The notes under the pieces were generated by a model. It searched no databases and was not told the DNA's origin. It was given only the letters and a program-made list of their open reading frames with translations. The translations under genes were made by a program, and so were the position numbers. Below, in pieces: positions 42,726 through 42,780 of a stretch of 42,780 bases of DNA (the stretch's first letter is position 1; every line of letters starts with the position of its first letter). This stretch comes from Gammaproteobacteria bacterium. GTDB taxonomy: Bacteria > Pseudomonadota > Gammaproteobacteria > Pseudomonadales > Azotimanducaceae. The DNA lies in the NCBI GenBank assembly GCA_028821125.1, contig JAPPHD010000183.1:1-42780 (forward strand), written 5' to 3'.

Positions 42726-42780
42726 ACTAGACATCATGTTTTGACCTGCCCGTCCTCAAGGGCGTGGATTATCTTAGTGG

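Larger units (their letters stand above)
41970..42780. other. Non-coding region at the right end of the window
   Basis: About 810 bases without a supported gene on either strand. It holds an intrinsic terminator (42104-42132), an ATGCAA/TTGCAT palindrome (42340-42355), a hairpin with a G-run loop (42549-42599), a short ATGTTAC/GTAACAT palindrome (42661-42679) and four GCAAC repeats (42685-42725). It is unusually long for this dense window and may be the regulatory region of a gene beyond the window. Confidence 0.6.

Noticed and set aside
42742-42780. Possible IS200/IS605-like terminal hairpin (GCCC-GTCCTCAA-GGGC)
   Set aside because: The stem is only four bases, no TnpA or TnpB coding sequence is visible, and the window ends here.

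Overview
The window is GC-rich, tightly packed chromosomal DNA of a Gram-negative bacterium, most likely a gammaproteobacterium or a close relative. The evidence is a TonB-dependent receptor, RND pumps with periplasmic adaptors, TRAP transport, a two-subunit Rieske oxygenase, VapBC, and near-identical TACAAT -10 boxes before the MATE and ileS genes. The species cannot be named from this sequence. No rRNA, tRNA, CRISPR array or complete insertion sequence was seen.

Positions 150-19206 form an envelope transport block. Three RND permeases and one adaptor lie in one leftward operon (12330 to 150). A TonB-dependent receptor (14689-12440) diverges from a fourth RND permease (14844-18041), which converges on a second adaptor (19206-18055). 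No TolC-type outer-membrane factor is present. The last permease of the operon carries about 450 extra C-terminal residues that read as a degenerate glutamine-synthetase adenylyltransferase (GlnE) half. This fusion is one of the two most unusual things in the window.

Positions 19465-21721 hold a small operon: a YCII-like protein, a GlpC/HdrD-like iron-sulfur protein and a DUF3501 protein. A ParE-like toxin remnant lies beside it. Positions 21985-28666 look like one catabolic operon: Rieske oxygenase alpha and beta, a complete TRAP transporter (P, Q, M) and an NCS2 permease with a GHKL-like tail. A VapBC toxin-antitoxin pair with a palindromic operator and a degraded acyl-CoA-dehydrogenase-like fragment follow.

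Positions 29845-32166 hold a compact RiPP locus. It has a 53-codon precursor gene (31930-32091) with its own promoter and operator-like palindrome, a radical SAM/SPASM maturase, and an overlapping gene for a protein that looks like a 2-oxoglutarate/iron oxygenase. The precursor ends in a Gly-rich core with a Phe-Val-Ser motif, which suggests a cyclophane-type peptide. This is the best candidate for a new natural-product system.

Positions 32211-38404 hold rubrerythrin, a MATE exporter, an F420-type luciferase-like oxidoreductase and a eukaryote-like (type 2) isoleucyl-tRNA synthetase. Positions 38706-41969 hold two unfamiliar genes. The first is a 920-residue protein with a dinucleotide-binding motif, and its C-terminal domain is repeated as the stand-alone product of the second gene. 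A sigma-54-like promoter precedes the pair. A strong intrinsic terminator follows, then about 650 bases of non-coding DNA rich in palindromes and G-runs.
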